From an uncultured Prevotellaceae bacterium (lineage in GTDB: Bacteria > Bacteroidota > Bacteroidia > Bacteroidales > Bacteroidaceae): a stretch of 42,379 nt of DNA. Numbering within the stretch: the first letter of the stretch is position 1; every line of letters starts with the position of its first letter. Position numbers and translations under genes: made by a program. Below the pieces are notes generated by a model. That model saw only the letters and a list, made by a program, of their open reading frames with translations, was not told the origin of the DNA and made no database searches. Below, piece by piece: positions 33,523 through 41,742 of the stretch. Location of the stretch: positions 1-42,379 of the forward strand of contig CACXTX010000022.1 of NCBI GenBank assembly GCA_902770635.1, in the 5' to 3' direction.

Positions 33523-33604
33523 CGGTCTTAGGTAGGCTACATCTTGGAAATGAAAATAAATCTAAATTTATTTTGCATTTCGCTCGATTTGCACTACCTT
33601 TGCA
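33523..33604 (+). repeat. Duplicated promoter module, copy B
   Basis: 82 bp matching 31261-31342. It includes the inverted repeat and the purB promoter. Confidence 0.85.
33547..33602 (+). promoter_or_regulatory. purB promoter with inverted repeat over the -33 box
   Basis: Inverted repeat 33547-33581 (ends GAAATG / CATTTC). TTTTG (33571-33575) lies in the right arm; the spacer is 19 bp; TACCTTTG is at 33595-33602. The leader is about 50 nt and ends AATAAGGTATAAAGG before the ATG. Confidence 0.75.
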
Positions 33605-33658
33605 GCACATTTGAGAGAATGTATAGCTATATATAATAAATAAGGTATAAAGGAAATA

Positions 33659-35017
33659 ATGGAATTGGACGTTTTAACCGCCATCTCGCCTATTGATGGA
33701 CGTTACAGAAACAAGACAGAACAACTGGCAGGATATTTTTCAGAGTATGCTTTGATACGCTACCGAGTTCGTGTGGAGATCGAGTATTTCATTACGCTCT
33801 GTGAATTGCCCTTACCCCAATTGGAGGACTTCGACCATAACCTGTTTGAACCACTTCGTGATATTTACCGAACCTTTACAGAGCAGGATGCTGCCCGTGT
33901 CAAGGAGATAGAGAAGGTTACTAATCACGACGTCAAGGCCGTGGAATACTTCATCAAGGAAAAAATTGATGGAAGTGAAAAACTAAAAGTGAAGAGTGAG
34001 CAATACAAGGAATTCATTCACTTTGGCTTGACCTCACAAGACATCAACAATACCAGTGTGCCCCTTTCTATCAAGGAGGCACTGGAAGAGGTGTACTATC
34101 CGATGGTGGAGGAGTTGATTGAGCAGTTGAACGACTATGCTGAGCAGTGGAAGAACGTTCCCATGTTGGCCAAGACTCACGGGCAACCCGCTTCTCCTAC
34201 CCGTCTGGGCAAGGAGATTATGGTGTATGTCTATCGTCTGGAAGAGCAGCTGCGTGGTTTGAAAGATACCCCCATTACTGCTAAGTTCGGTGGTGCTACG
34301 GGTAATTATAATGCGCATCATGTGGCTTATCCCCAGTACGACTGGCGTGAGTTCGGCAATCAGTTTGTCAGCGAGAAATTAGGGCTGGAGCGCGAGCAGT
34401 GGACTACCCAAATCTCGAACTACGACTGGCTGGGCGCCATCTTTGATGCGATGCGCCGCATCAATACGATTATTATCGATTTGGACCGTGACTTCTGGAT
34501 GTATATTTCGATGGAGTATTTCAAGCAGAAGATTAAGGCCGGTGAGGTTGGTTCGAGCGCTATGCCCCATAAGGTTAATCCCATTGATTTCGAGAATTCG
34601 GAAGGTAACATGGGAATGGCCAATGCCGTGCTGGGATTCCTGGCACAGAAATTGCCTGTAAGCCGTTTGCAGCGCGACCTGACCGACTCGACTGTGCTTC
34701 GCAATGTGGGTGTTCCCATGGGTCATGCCCTTATTGCTATTCAGAGTACGCTGAAGGGACTCCGCAAACTGATTCTCAATGAGGCTAAGTTGCAGGAGGA
34801 CTTGGATAACACTTGGGCTGTGGTAGCCGAAGCCATCCAAACCATTCTTCGCCGTGAGGCTTATCCGAATCCCTACGAGGCACTGAAGGCCTTGACACGT
34901 ACCAACCAGAAAATGACGGAAGAGACCATCCATGAATTTATTAAGGGCTTGGAGGTCTGCGATGAGGTGAAAGAAGAACTAATGGCAATTACGCCAAGCA
35001 ATTACACGGGAATTTAA
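33659..35017 (+). CDS. purB: Adenylosuccinate lyase
   Basis: A 452-residue fumarase-superfamily enzyme acting twice in purine synthesis: it splits SAICAR and adenylosuccinate, releasing fumarate. Seen: N-terminal LTAISPIDGRYRNKTEQLAGYFSEYALI, HFGLTSQDINNTS with a catalytic His, AKTHGQPASPTRLGKE, and the signature loop GSSAMPHKVNPIDFENSEG near 298-316 with the catalytic Ser. Length and pattern match the E. coli-type PurB. It is expressed from the duplicated module and followed by rluB after 98 bp that hold no other gene or clear promoter. Confidence 0.97.
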   Translation: MELDVLTAISPIDGRYRNKTEQLAGYFSEYALIRYRVRVEIEYFITLCELPLPQLEDFDHNLFEPLRDIYRTFTEQDAARVKEIEKVTNHDVKAVEYFIKEKIDGSEKLKVKSEQYKEFIHFGLTSQDINNTSVPLSIKEALEEVYYPMVEELIEQLNDYAEQWKNVPMLAKTHGQPASPTRLGKEIMVYVYRLEEQLRGLKDTPITAKFGGATGNYNAHHVAYPQYDWREFGNQFVSEKLGLEREQWTTQISNYDWLGAIFDAMRRINTIIIDLDRDFWMYISMEYFKQKIKAGEVGSSAMPHKVNPIDFENSEGNMGMANAVLGFLAQKLPVSRLQRDLTDSTVLRNVGVPMGHALIAIQSTLKGLRKLILNEAKLQEDLDNTWAVVAEAIQTILRREAYPNPYEALKALTRTNQKMTEETIHEFIKGLEVCDEVKEELMAITPSNYTGI

Positions 35018-35115
35018 TATACATTAATATATTAACGAAATAACGAGAAAAGAATCATTATCAACAACACAAACAGAGAGCCGTGAGGCACTCCTTAAAA
35101 CAAAAGTAAAAGATT

Positions 35116-36564
35116 ATGGAATTCGAAAACGAGAAGAAAAACGAAGAGCTCACTAACGAGCAGCAAAACACAGAAGGTCACGAGGGTGGCTATCAAGGTT
35201 ATCGTCCAGGACGCTCACCACGTCCACGTATTCATCAACCACGTCCCTACAATGCACAGGGAGGATACAATCGTAATCAGAATCAAGACGAGGGTGGATT
35301 CCGCCCTGAGGGCTTTGGCGCAGGTTTACAGAGTGCAGCTCCTCAGCGTGGTGGCTATCGTCCTCGTAACAATTATAACAACGAGGGCGGCTATCAGCCT
35401 CGTCCCCGTCAGCAGTATGGTCAGCAGGGCGGCTATCAGCCTCGTCCCCGCTTCAACCAGCAACAGGAAGGAGAGGGTGGCTATCAGCCCCGTCCCCGTC
35501 AGCAGTATGGTCAGCAGGGCGGCTATCAGCCTCGTCCCCGCTTTAACCAGCAACAGGAAGGAGAGGGTGGCTATCAGCCCCGTCCCCAGTATGGACAGCA
35601 AGGCGGCTACCAGCCCCGTCAGCAGGGTGGATATGCTCCTCAGCGCGGTGGTTATCAGCAGCGTGGCGGCTATCAGCCCCGTCAACAAGGCGGCTATGGT
35701 CCTCAGCGTGGTGGTTACCAGCAGCGTGGCGGCTATCAGCCTCGTCCCCAGGGCGGTTATCGCCAGCATACTCCTGGCTACGACCCCAATGCCAAGTATA
35801 GCATGAAGAAGCGCATTGAGTATAAGGAGGAAAACTTTGATCCCAATGAGCCTATTCGTCTGAATAAGTACCTGGCAAATGCCGGTGTCTGCAGCCGTCG
35901 TGAGGCCGATGAGTTCATCCAGGCAGGTGTTGTCACCGTAAATGGTGAGATTGTTACCGAATTGGGAACCAAGGTGTTGCGTACTGATGAGGTGAAGTTC
36001 CACGACCAGCCAGTATCGATGGAGAAGAAGGTATATGTGCTGCTCAACAAGCCCAAGGACTATGTTACCACCAGTGACGATCCTCAGCAGCGTAAGACTG
36101 TGATGGATCTGGTAAAGGGCGCTTGTCCTGAGCGCATCTATCCCGTAGGTCGTCTGGACCGTAATACTACGGGTGTCCTGTTGCTTACCAACGATGGTGA
36201 CCTGGCTTCTAAACTTACTCATCCTAAGTTCCTGAAGAAGAAGATTTACCACGTGCATCTCGACAAGAACGTAACGGCTCATGATATGCAGCAGATAGCT
36301 GAAGGTATCACACTCGACGATGGCGAGATCAAGGCTGATGCTATTGAATATGCCAGCGATACTGACAAGAAACAGGTAGGCATAGAGATTCACTCTGGAA
36401 AGAACCGTATTGTGCGCCGTATCTTCGAGAGTCTGGGCTATAAGGTGACCAAGCTCGATCGTGTCCAGTTTGCCGGACTGACCAAGAAGAACGTTCGTCG
36501 TGGTGACTGGCGTTACCTCACCGAGGAGGAGGTTGACCGCCTGCGCATGGGAGCTTATGAATAA
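35116..36564 (+). CDS. rluB: RluB-type 23S rRNA pseudouridine synthase with long disordered N-terminus
   Basis: 482 residues. The C-terminal 240 residues are a normal RsuA/RluB-family enzyme: S4 RNA-binding domain at about 245-290 (IRLNKYLANAGVCSRREADEFIQAGVVTVNG), catalytic loop GRLDRNTTGVLLLTNDGDL with Asp348, and HSGKNRIVRRIFESLGYKVTKLDRVQFAGL. It would convert a uridine of 23S rRNA to pseudouridine. The first 230 residues are low complexity, made of GGYQPRP, QQYGQQ and GGYQQR blocks (Gly, Gln, Tyr, Arg, Pro), with exact longer repeats; they are surely disordered and cationic. RluB proteins usually lack so long a tail, although Bacteroidetes members often have one. Confidence 0.9.
   Translation: MEFENEKKNEELTNEQQNTEGHEGGYQGYRPGRSPRPRIHQPRPYNAQGGYNRNQNQDEGGFRPEGFGAGLQSAAPQRGGYRPRNNYNNEGGYQPRPRQQYGQQGGYQPRPRFNQQQEGEGGYQPRPRQQYGQQGGYQPRPRFNQQQEGEGGYQPRPQYGQQGGYQPRQQGGYAPQRGGYQQRGGYQPRQQGGYGPQRGGYQQRGGYQPRPQGGYRQHTPGYDPNAKYSMKKRIEYKEENFDPNEPIRLNKYLANAGVCSRREADEFIQAGVVTVNGEIVTELGTKVLRTDEVKFHDQPVSMEKKVYVLLNKPKDYVTTSDDPQQRKTVMDLVKGACPERIYPVGRLDRNTTGVLLLTNDGDLASKLTHPKFLKKKIYHVHLDKNVTAHDMQQIAEGITLDDGEIKADAIEYASDTDKKQVGIEIHSGKNRIVRRIFESLGYKVTKLDRVQFAGLTKKNVRRGDWRYLTEEEVDRLRMGAYE
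35386..35565 (+). repeat. Two 90-bp tandem repeats inside rluB
   Basis: Units 35386-35475 and 35476-35565 differ at only three positions and encode 30 residues each (GGYQPRPRQQYGQQ plus GGYQPRPRFNQQQEGE). Shorter related repeats continue to about 35770. Confidence 0.9.
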
Positions 36565-36568
36565 TGAT

Positions 36569-36694
36569 TAATTAGTAATTAGTGATTAGTAATTATGATT
36601 TGTTCAAACTCGGAATTATTGGGAGTCACCCATGTCTGATTTCGTGTAGGGTGTAATCATAATTACTCATTACTAATTACTCATTACTAATTAA
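36569..36694. repeat. Large inverted repeat built of 7-bp units
   Basis: Left arm 36569-36596 (TAATTAG-type units), right arm 36660-36694 (TAATTAC and TCATTAC alternating). The arms are complementary over about 30 bp with few mismatches, around a unique segment of about 60 bp. It fills the whole gap between rluB and asnS. Confidence 0.85.
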
Positions 36695-36698
36695 TAAT

Positions 36699-38135
36699 AT
36701 GAAAAGAACTAAGATAATTGATGTGCTCAAGAGCACAGAATATGGTAAGGAAGTCTGCGTAAAGGGTTGGGTGCGCACGCACCGCAGCTCGAAGGCCGTT
36801 GACTTCATTGCCTTGAACGATGGTTCAACCATCAAGAACGTTCAGATTGTGGTTGATCCTGCTAAGTTCGAAGAAGAGACACTCAAGCAGATCACAACAG
36901 GAGCCTGCATCTCGGCCGAAGGTATTCTGGTTGAGAGCCAGGGCGCAGGTCAGTCGTCAGAAATCCAGGCTACTCGTCTCGAGGTTTACGGTCTGTGCGG
37001 CAACGACTATCCCATGCAGAAGAAGGGTCAGAGCTTCGAGGTGATGCGTAAGAACGCCCACATGCGTCTGCGCACCAACACCTTTGGTGCCGTGATGCGC
37101 ATCCGCCACAACATGGCGATGGCCATCCACACCTATTTCCACGAGCACGGTTTCTTCTATTTCCACACCCCACTGATCACAGCCAGCGACTGTGAGGGCG
37201 CAGGAAACATGTTCCAGGTAACTACCAAGAACCTCTACGACCTGAAGAAAGACGAGAACGGCAAGATTATCTACGACGACGATTTCTTTGGCGAGCAGAC
37301 ATCACTCACCGTTTCTGGTCAGCTCGAGGGCGAGTTGGGTGCCACCGCACTGGGTGCTATCTACACCTTCGGTCCAACTTTCCGCGCAGAGAACTCAAAC
37401 ACGCCACGCCACTTGGCAGAGTTCTGGATGGTAGAGCCCGAGGTAGCCTTCCTCGACCAGGAAGAACTGATGGACCTTGAGGAAGACTTTATCAAGTACT
37501 GCGTACGCTGGGCACTCGACAACTGTAAGGACGACCTTCAGTTCCTCAACCAGATGATTGACAAGACGCTGATTGCCCGTCTCGAGGGCGTACTCAAGGA
37601 CACCTTCGTTCGTCTGCCATATACCGAGGGTATCAACATCCTTCAGGAAGCCATCAAGAACGGCAAGAAGTTCGAGTTCCCCTGCAACTGGGGTGACGAC
37701 CTTGCCAGCGAGCACGAGCGCTACCTCGTTGAGGAGTACTTCAAGAAGCCCGTCATCATGACCGACTATCCCCGTGCCTTCAAGTCGTTCTACATGAAGC
37801 AGAACGAAGCACAGGGCGAGGGTAGTGTAGGTTATAAGGGTGCTGTTGCTCCTGGTCCTACGATGCAGGGTACCGATGTTCTCTTCCCACAGATTGGTGA
37901 GATTATCGGTGGTTCCGTCCGTGAGGAGAGCTACGATAAGCTGATGGCTGAGATTGAGCGTCGTGAGATGGACCAGACCCACCTTTGGTGGTATATCGAC
38001 ACCCGCCGCTGGGGTTCATGCCCACACGCCGGTTTCGGTCTTGGTTTCGAGCGTCTCATCCTGTTCGTAACAGGTATGCAGAACATCCGCGACGTGATAC
38101 CTTTCCCACGTACACCAAAGAGTGCAGAGTTCTAA
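36699..38135 (+). CDS. asnS: Asparaginyl-tRNA synthetase
   Basis: A 478-residue class IIb synthetase charging tRNA-Asn. Seen: an N-terminal OB-fold anticodon-binding domain ([25 protein letters not shown]), motif 1 region, motif 2 [25 protein letters not shown] at about 225-249, and motif 3 [15 protein letters not shown] near 444-458 with [11 protein letters not shown] at the end. AsnRS is distinguished from AspRS by [15 protein letters not shown]. Codons are rich in C-ending forms, fitting high expression. The stop codon overlaps that of the convergent gene by 4 bp (CTAA). Confidence 0.97.
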   Translation: MKRTKIIDVLKSTEYGKEVCVKGWVRTHRSSKAVDFIALNDGSTIKNVQIVVDPAKFEEETLKQITTGACISAEGILVESQGAGQSSEIQATRLEVYGLCGNDYPMQKKGQSFEVMRKNAHMRLRTNTFGAVMRIRHNMAMAIHTYFHEHGFFYFHTPLITASDCEGAGNMFQVTTKNLYDLKKDENGKIIYDDDFFGEQTSLTVSGQLEGELGATALGAIYTFGPTFRAENSNTPRHLAEFWMVEPEVAFLDQEELMDLEEDFIKYCVRWALDNCKDDLQFLNQMIDKTLIARLEGVLKDTFVRLPYTEGINILQEAIKNGKKFEFPCNWGDDLASEHERYLVEEYFKKPVIMTDYPRAFKSFYMKQNEAQGEGSVGYKGAVAPGPTMQGTDVLFPQIGEIIGGSVREESYDKLMAEIERREMDQTHLWWYIDTRRWGSCPHAGFGLGFERLILFVTGMQNIRDVIPFPRTPKSAEF

Positions 38136-38755
38136 ACGAGGGTAATACCTTCTTCAGAAATAGTAATCAGTCGGCGGCGGTATAAGTCGCCGATTGCTTT
38201 TTTATATACCTTCTTCGATACCTTGAAACGCTCGGCTATTTCCTCGGCGTTGCTCTTGTCACCCAAGTCGCAATGGCCGTCGTGCGTTTGGAGGTAGTGC
38301 AGCAGTTCTTCGGAGAAGTCGAGGGCTTGTTCATAGCCTGTGCGCTTCTGGTAGCGTTCCACTTTGGCGGTAGCCATCAGTCGGTGGGTCTTCTCGTCCT
38401 CCATCACATAGACATAATACCTCTCGCCCTTCTTCATGCGCTGTTTCTGCTCGCGGAATGGGCAGAAAAGGTCCTTCATTAGTCCCCAGTTCAGGAAGGC
38501 ACCGTACTCATTGGTCCACGCACATTCCAGCCAGGCAAACTCGCCAACCTTCGCCAATGGGCGTAGGGTGGTGGCAATCAGTTTCTCCTCCTGGTCCAAA
38601 TAGATGAACACCTCTATCTTCTGCCCTATCTTGGCCCCTTCGGGTACATAGCGGGTAGGGAGCAGGATTTCGCCATCATCGCCTCCGTCCAGATACAGGC
38701 CGAAATCCACGCGTTTTACGATTTTCAAAGTGTTGTAGTCTCCGAGCTTAATCAT
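38132..38755 (-). CDS. CvfB-family S1 RNA-binding protein, shortened
   Basis: 207 residues. Seen: a first S1-like domain (1-64, [32 protein letters not shown]), a second (about 65-130, [33 protein letters not shown]), and a C-terminal winged helix (about 145-207, [33 protein letters not shown]). Family members (S. aureus and S. pneumoniae CvfB, YitL) are about 280 residues with a third S1 domain before the winged helix. Here [13 protein letters not shown] joins the second S1 directly to the winged helix, so about 70 residues are missing in frame. The start lies 8 bp inside the LolD-like gene. Possible role: binding RNA in post-transcriptional control. Confidence 0.8.
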   Translation of the reverse strand: MIKLGDYNTLKIVKRVDFGLYLDGGDDGEILLPTRYVPEGAKIGQKIEVFIYLDQEEKLIATTLRPLAKVGEFAWLECAWTNEYGAFLNWGLMKDLFCPFREQKQRMKKGERYYVYVMEDEKTHRLMATAKVERYQKRTGYEQALDFSEELLHYLQTHDGHCDLGDKSNAEEIAERFKVSKKVYKKAIGDLYRRRLITISEEGITLV

Positions 38756-39464
38756 GGTTTTCTTCTGTTTCTTCTGTTTTTTCTAGATTTTCTAGACGTT
38801 CTAGATTATCTAGATTTTCCAATAAGCCGTCACGCATGTGGATAGTACGGTCGGTGATGGAGGCCAACTGCTCGTCGTGTGTCACGATGACGAAGGTCTG
38901 TCCGAATTTGTCGCGCAGGTCGAAGAACAGCTGGTGCAGTTCCTCCTTGTTTTTGGTGTCCAGCGAGCCACTGGGCTCGTCAGCCAGAATGACGGCGGGA
39001 TTGTTCACCAGCGCACGGGCAACAGCCACACGCTGCTTCTCGCCACCGCTGAGCTCGTTGGGCTTGTGTTTCGCACGGTCCGACAGTCCCATAAACTGCA
39101 ACAGCTCTTCGGCACGCTGCTTGGCGGCCTTGCTGCCCGTACCTGCAATATAGGCCGGTATCATGATGTTCTCTAACGCGGTGAACTCAGGCAACAGCTG
39201 ATGGAACTGGAATACGAAGCCGATATGCCGATTACGGAAGTCAGCCAGTTTTTTCTGTGAAAGCGTGGTGACGTTGACATTGTCAATGAGTATTGAACCA
39301 GCGTCAGGCTTGTCCAGCGTGCCAATGATCTGTAACAGCGTGGTCTTTCCGGCACCACTGGGGCCTACGATGCTTACTACCTCGCCTTTCTCAATGTGGA
39401 GGTCAATGCCTTTCAGCACTTCCAGCGAACCGAAGCTCTTCTTAATATCCTTGATGGTAATCAT
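38748..39464 (-). CDS. lolD: ABC transporter ATPase, LolD-type
   Basis: A 238-residue ATPase of the MacB/LolD group, which powers lipoprotein release from the inner membrane (LolCDE) or related exporters. Seen: Walker [10 protein letters not shown] at 34-42, [21 protein letters not shown] (the LolD-type FQ[12 protein letters not shown] block), signature [15 protein letters not shown], Walker [13 protein letters not shown], and switch His in VTHDEQLAS. The last 25 residues are a repetitive acidic tail ([16 protein letters not shown]) encoded by 9-bp TCTAGA-containing repeats. No LolC/E-type permease is adjacent. The symbol is by best family match. Confidence 0.8.
   Translation of the reverse strand: MITIKDIKKSFGSLEVLKGIDLHIEKGEVVSIVGPSGAGKTTLLQIIGTLDKPDAGSILIDNVNVTTLSQKKLADFRNRHIGFVFQFHQLLPEFTALENIMIPAYIAGTGSKAAKQRAEELLQFMGLSDRAKHKPNELSGGEKQRVAVARALVNNPAVILADEPSGSLDTKNKEELHQLFFDLRDKFGQTFVIVTHDEQLASITDRTIHMRDGLLENLDNLERLENLEKTEETEENHD
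38775..38821. repeat. TCTAGA-containing 9-bp repeats at the end of lolD
   Basis: TTTTCTAGA, CGTTCTAGA and TTATCTAGA follow each other. The 9-bp period is three codons (Leu-Glu-Asn, Leu-Glu-Arg and Leu-Asp-Asn in the protein). Confidence 0.8.
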
Positions 39465-39484
39465 AATTCCTTTTTGTTTGAATG

Positions 39485-39497
39485 CGAGCTAAGCTCG
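39485..39497. other. Small hairpin between the antiporter and lolD genes
   Basis: CGAGCTAAGCTCG is a 5-bp perfect dyad in the 44-bp gap. There is no T run, so termination would be weak; lolD may be transcribed from the antiporter promoter. Confidence 0.4.
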
Positions 39498-39502
39498 AAT
39501 CC

Positions 39503-39523
39503 TCATTCCTAATTTCTCATCTC
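39503..39523. repeat. 7-bp repeat array at the antiporter stop codon
   Basis: Three units, TCATTCC, TAATTTC, TCATCTC, contain the stop and the last codons of the antiporter gene (minus strand). Confidence 0.6.
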
Positions 39524-41638
39524 CTTGTGTATCCATTGCAGAATAGCATCGTAAATACTGCTCTCCTCCTGGTGCTGAGCCGCCGTGAAGGTCATGCTCT
39601 CCTCTTTCTGTGTACCATACTGGTCAGGGAAGACAATCATGATGTTCTTACCCGAGAAGTGTTGCATCAGTTCGTTGGGCAACCGATCCAGTGCATTCTT
39701 ATAGGATATGGTGCCCTTACGTGCGGTAATTACGACGAACATGTGATCCTCGCTCACCTGTTCGGCCAGTTTGGGCAGTTCGTTCCAGTGAGCCATAAAT
39801 GTGTATTCCGCTCGGACGTTGGTGTGGTGGTTGTTGATGTACTCCCTGATCAGTTCCAGCGATTCCTCGCGTCCGTGGAACTGTATCCTGCAATCCAGGT
39901 TGCTGGCCATCCTTGCCAGTCGTTCCAGCCAGCGGTGGAATCCAGGCTCGAACTCAGCCCTGCTGGGCACCACTACCTGGATGCGTCGCAGCGTGTTGAG
40001 CGGTTGGACAAAACGCGTCAGGATAATCTGGCGGTTCAGACCGTTGTACAAGCTCTGGATGAAGTCACCCCAGAACTTCGGGTTTACCTCAGTATGGACG
40101 TGCATACCCATGATAATCTCAGAGGCGGCAAACTCGCGGAAGGCGTGCTTGATGCCGTTGGCTATGTTGGAAGCCAGTCTTACCTGCGTCTGCATCCTTA
40201 CCTCTGTCGAACTGGCCCGTTGCTGCAGCATCTCCAGAAGCCTCAGTCCCTGATCACGGTGCTGGTTGGCAGCCTTGTCGTCATAGACCACGTTCAGTGC
40301 CACCATCTCTCTTTCCAGTTTGGGGTTGCGCATCATAATGGCCAACTCCAGCAGTTGCGGTGCAATGTCGGGATATTTTACGCAGAGCAGTATCTTCTCA
40401 TCGTCAGTATCCTTTTTGTTGTATTGCCATTGCGCCTTCTCACGCAAGATAATCTGTTTCGACGCTTGTTCCGTCATCATGGTGCTGATGATGCAGGTGA
40501 TGAGGATCATGATGATGACACCGTTCAGCATCTCGTTGGTGACCAGAAAGACGCCAGGACTGATTTCCAGTCTCATTCCCACCATCACCATCGCAATGGC
40601 ACCGGCAGCATGGGCACAGGTCAATCCGAACATCATGTGTCCCGCCGATTTTGGTAATCGGAACAACAAGCTGGACAGATAGGCCGCCACCGCCTTGCCG
40701 AAAGTACCGAAGAAGGCTATCAAGGCCACAACCCACAGCATGTGCGGCCCCTCAAACAGCGTTTTAACGTTGATGAGCATACCCACACCTATCAGGAAGT
40801 AGGGAATGAAGATGGCATTACCCGTGAACTCGATGCGGTTCATCAGGGGCGACACGTGCGGGATATACCTATTTAATATAAGACCCGAGATAAACGCGCC
40901 CACGATGCCTTCCACGCCGATAGCCTCCGAACAGGCTGCCGACAGGAACATGACCGCGAGCACGTAGATGAACTGCATCACGGCGTCGCTGTAACGGCGC
41001 AGGAAGTAGCGTGTGACTTTCGGAATCAGCCATATACAGCCCGCATAGAACAAGATGAACTTCAACAGGAACCCAGCCCAGAAGGTGAAGCCCACATCCT
41101 CGCCATACGAAGCAGCGAGAGCCGCCAGCATCAGCAGTGCCATAAAAAGCGACAGCATCGACGACCCTACACTCAGCATCACGCTGGAGTCGCGTTGCAG
41201 TCCGTATCGTGAGATGATAGGGTAGGCTATCAGCGTGTTTGACGCCATGATACAGCCCAGCAGGAACGACGCTGTGGCGGAATAGTCCAGTAGCCACATG
41301 GCCATGATGTAGGTTAGTATCAAGGGTATCAGACACGTCAGGATGCCGAAATACAAGATTCTCCGCGAGTTTTTCTTTACGCTCTCCAGGTCCATCTCCA
41401 GTCCTGCCAGGAACATGATGTACAGCAGTCCCACCTTGCCAAACAACTCGAACGACGAGTCGCGCGTCAAGATGTTCAGTCCGTGTTCACCAATCAGCAC
41501 ACCCGCCAGCACCATGCCTATGATGTGCGGAATGCGCAGCTTACCCATGATGATGGGTGCCAGCAGGATGATGAGCAGAACCACGAAGAATATCAACGTG
41601 GGACTTTCGATGGGGAAATATGTATTTAAAAACTGCAT
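39509..41638 (-). CDS. CPA2-family cation:proton antiporter
   Basis: 709 residues. Residues 1-395 form the Na+/H+ exchanger domain with about 12-13 membrane segments, including MGKLRIPHIIGMVLAGVLIGEHGLNIL, GLLYIMFLAGLEMDL (the CPA2 hallmark) and SEAIGVEGIVGAFISGLILNRYIP. Residues 400-709 are cytoplasmic and show a pattern like a universal-stress-protein-type regulatory domain (DEKILLCVKYPDIAPQLLELA, IVVPSRAEFEPGFHRWLERLA). It probably exchanges K+ or Na+ for protons in the inner membrane. There is no TrkA-N (RCK) motif, unlike KefB/KefC. The ATG lies 8 bp after the -7 box, so the transcript is nearly leaderless. Confidence 0.88.
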   Translation of the reverse strand: MQFLNTYFPIESPTLIFFVVLLIILLAPIIMGKLRIPHIIGMVLAGVLIGEHGLNILTRDSSFELFGKVGLLYIMFLAGLEMDLESVKKNSRRILYFGILTCLIPLILTYIMAMWLLDYSATASFLLGCIMASNTLIAYPIISRYGLQRDSSVMLSVGSSMLSLFMALLMLAALAASYGEDVGFTFWAGFLLKFILFYAGCIWLIPKVTRYFLRRYSDAVMQFIYVLAVMFLSAACSEAIGVEGIVGAFISGLILNRYIPHVSPLMNRIEFTGNAIFIPYFLIGVGMLINVKTLFEGPHMLWVVALIAFFGTFGKAVAAYLSSLLFRLPKSAGHMMFGLTCAHAAGAIAMVMVGMRLEISPGVFLVTNEMLNGVIIMILITCIISTMMTEQASKQIILREKAQWQYNKKDTDDEKILLCVKYPDIAPQLLELAIMMRNPKLEREMVALNVVYDDKAANQHRDQGLRLLEMLQQRASSTEVRMQTQVRLASNIANGIKHAFREFAASEIIMGMHVHTEVNPKFWGDFIQSLYNGLNRQIILTRFVQPLNTLRRIQVVVPSRAEFEPGFHRWLERLARMASNLDCRIQFHGREESLELIREYINNHHTNVRAEYTFMAHWNELPKLAEQVSEDHMFVVITARKGTISYKNALDRLPNELMQHFSGKNIMIVFPDQYGTQKEESMTFTAAQHQEESSIYDAILQWIHKEMRN

Positions 41639-41646
41639 TTTCGGTG

Positions 41647-41654
41647 CAAAGGTA
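41647..41654 (-). promoter_or_regulatory. -7 box of the antiporter gene
   Basis: TACCTTTG on the minus strand, 8 bp before the ATG. The -33 position is inside the 7-bp array; no TTG. Confidence 0.7.
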
Positions 41655-41661
41655 CAAAAAT

Positions 41662-41696
41662 AATTATGAATTATGAATTATAAATTATGAATTATT
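41662..41696. repeat. 7-bp repeat array between divergent promoters
   Basis: Five contiguous units, AATTATG-type (variants AATTATA, AATTATT). The array fills exactly the space between the antiporter -7 box (41647-41654) and the asd -7 box (41700-41707). Confidence 0.9.
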
Positions 41697-41699
41697 TAG

Positions 41700-41707
41700 T
41701 ACCTTTG
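41700..41707 (+). promoter_or_regulatory. -7 box of asd
   Basis: TACCTTTG 3 bp after the 7-bp array, giving a leader of about 30 nt. Confidence 0.75.
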
Positions 41708-41742
41708 CAGCCGGAAATTGAATTAACAGAAGAATTAGACTT

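Noticed and set aside
33255-33614. Possible protein over tRNA-Val copy 2 and the promoter module
   Set aside because: It reads through a tRNA gene, a terminator and a repeat; the GNENKSKF segment is the translation of the repeat module.
36565-36698. T-box or amino-acid riboswitch before asnS
   Set aside because: No T-box consensus or specifier loop; the gap is explained by 7-bp units and a unique loop.
39482-40657. Plus-strand open frame across the antiporter gene
   Set aside because: Low-quality His/Leu/Val-rich translation antisense to a clear membrane transporter; no motif or promoter.
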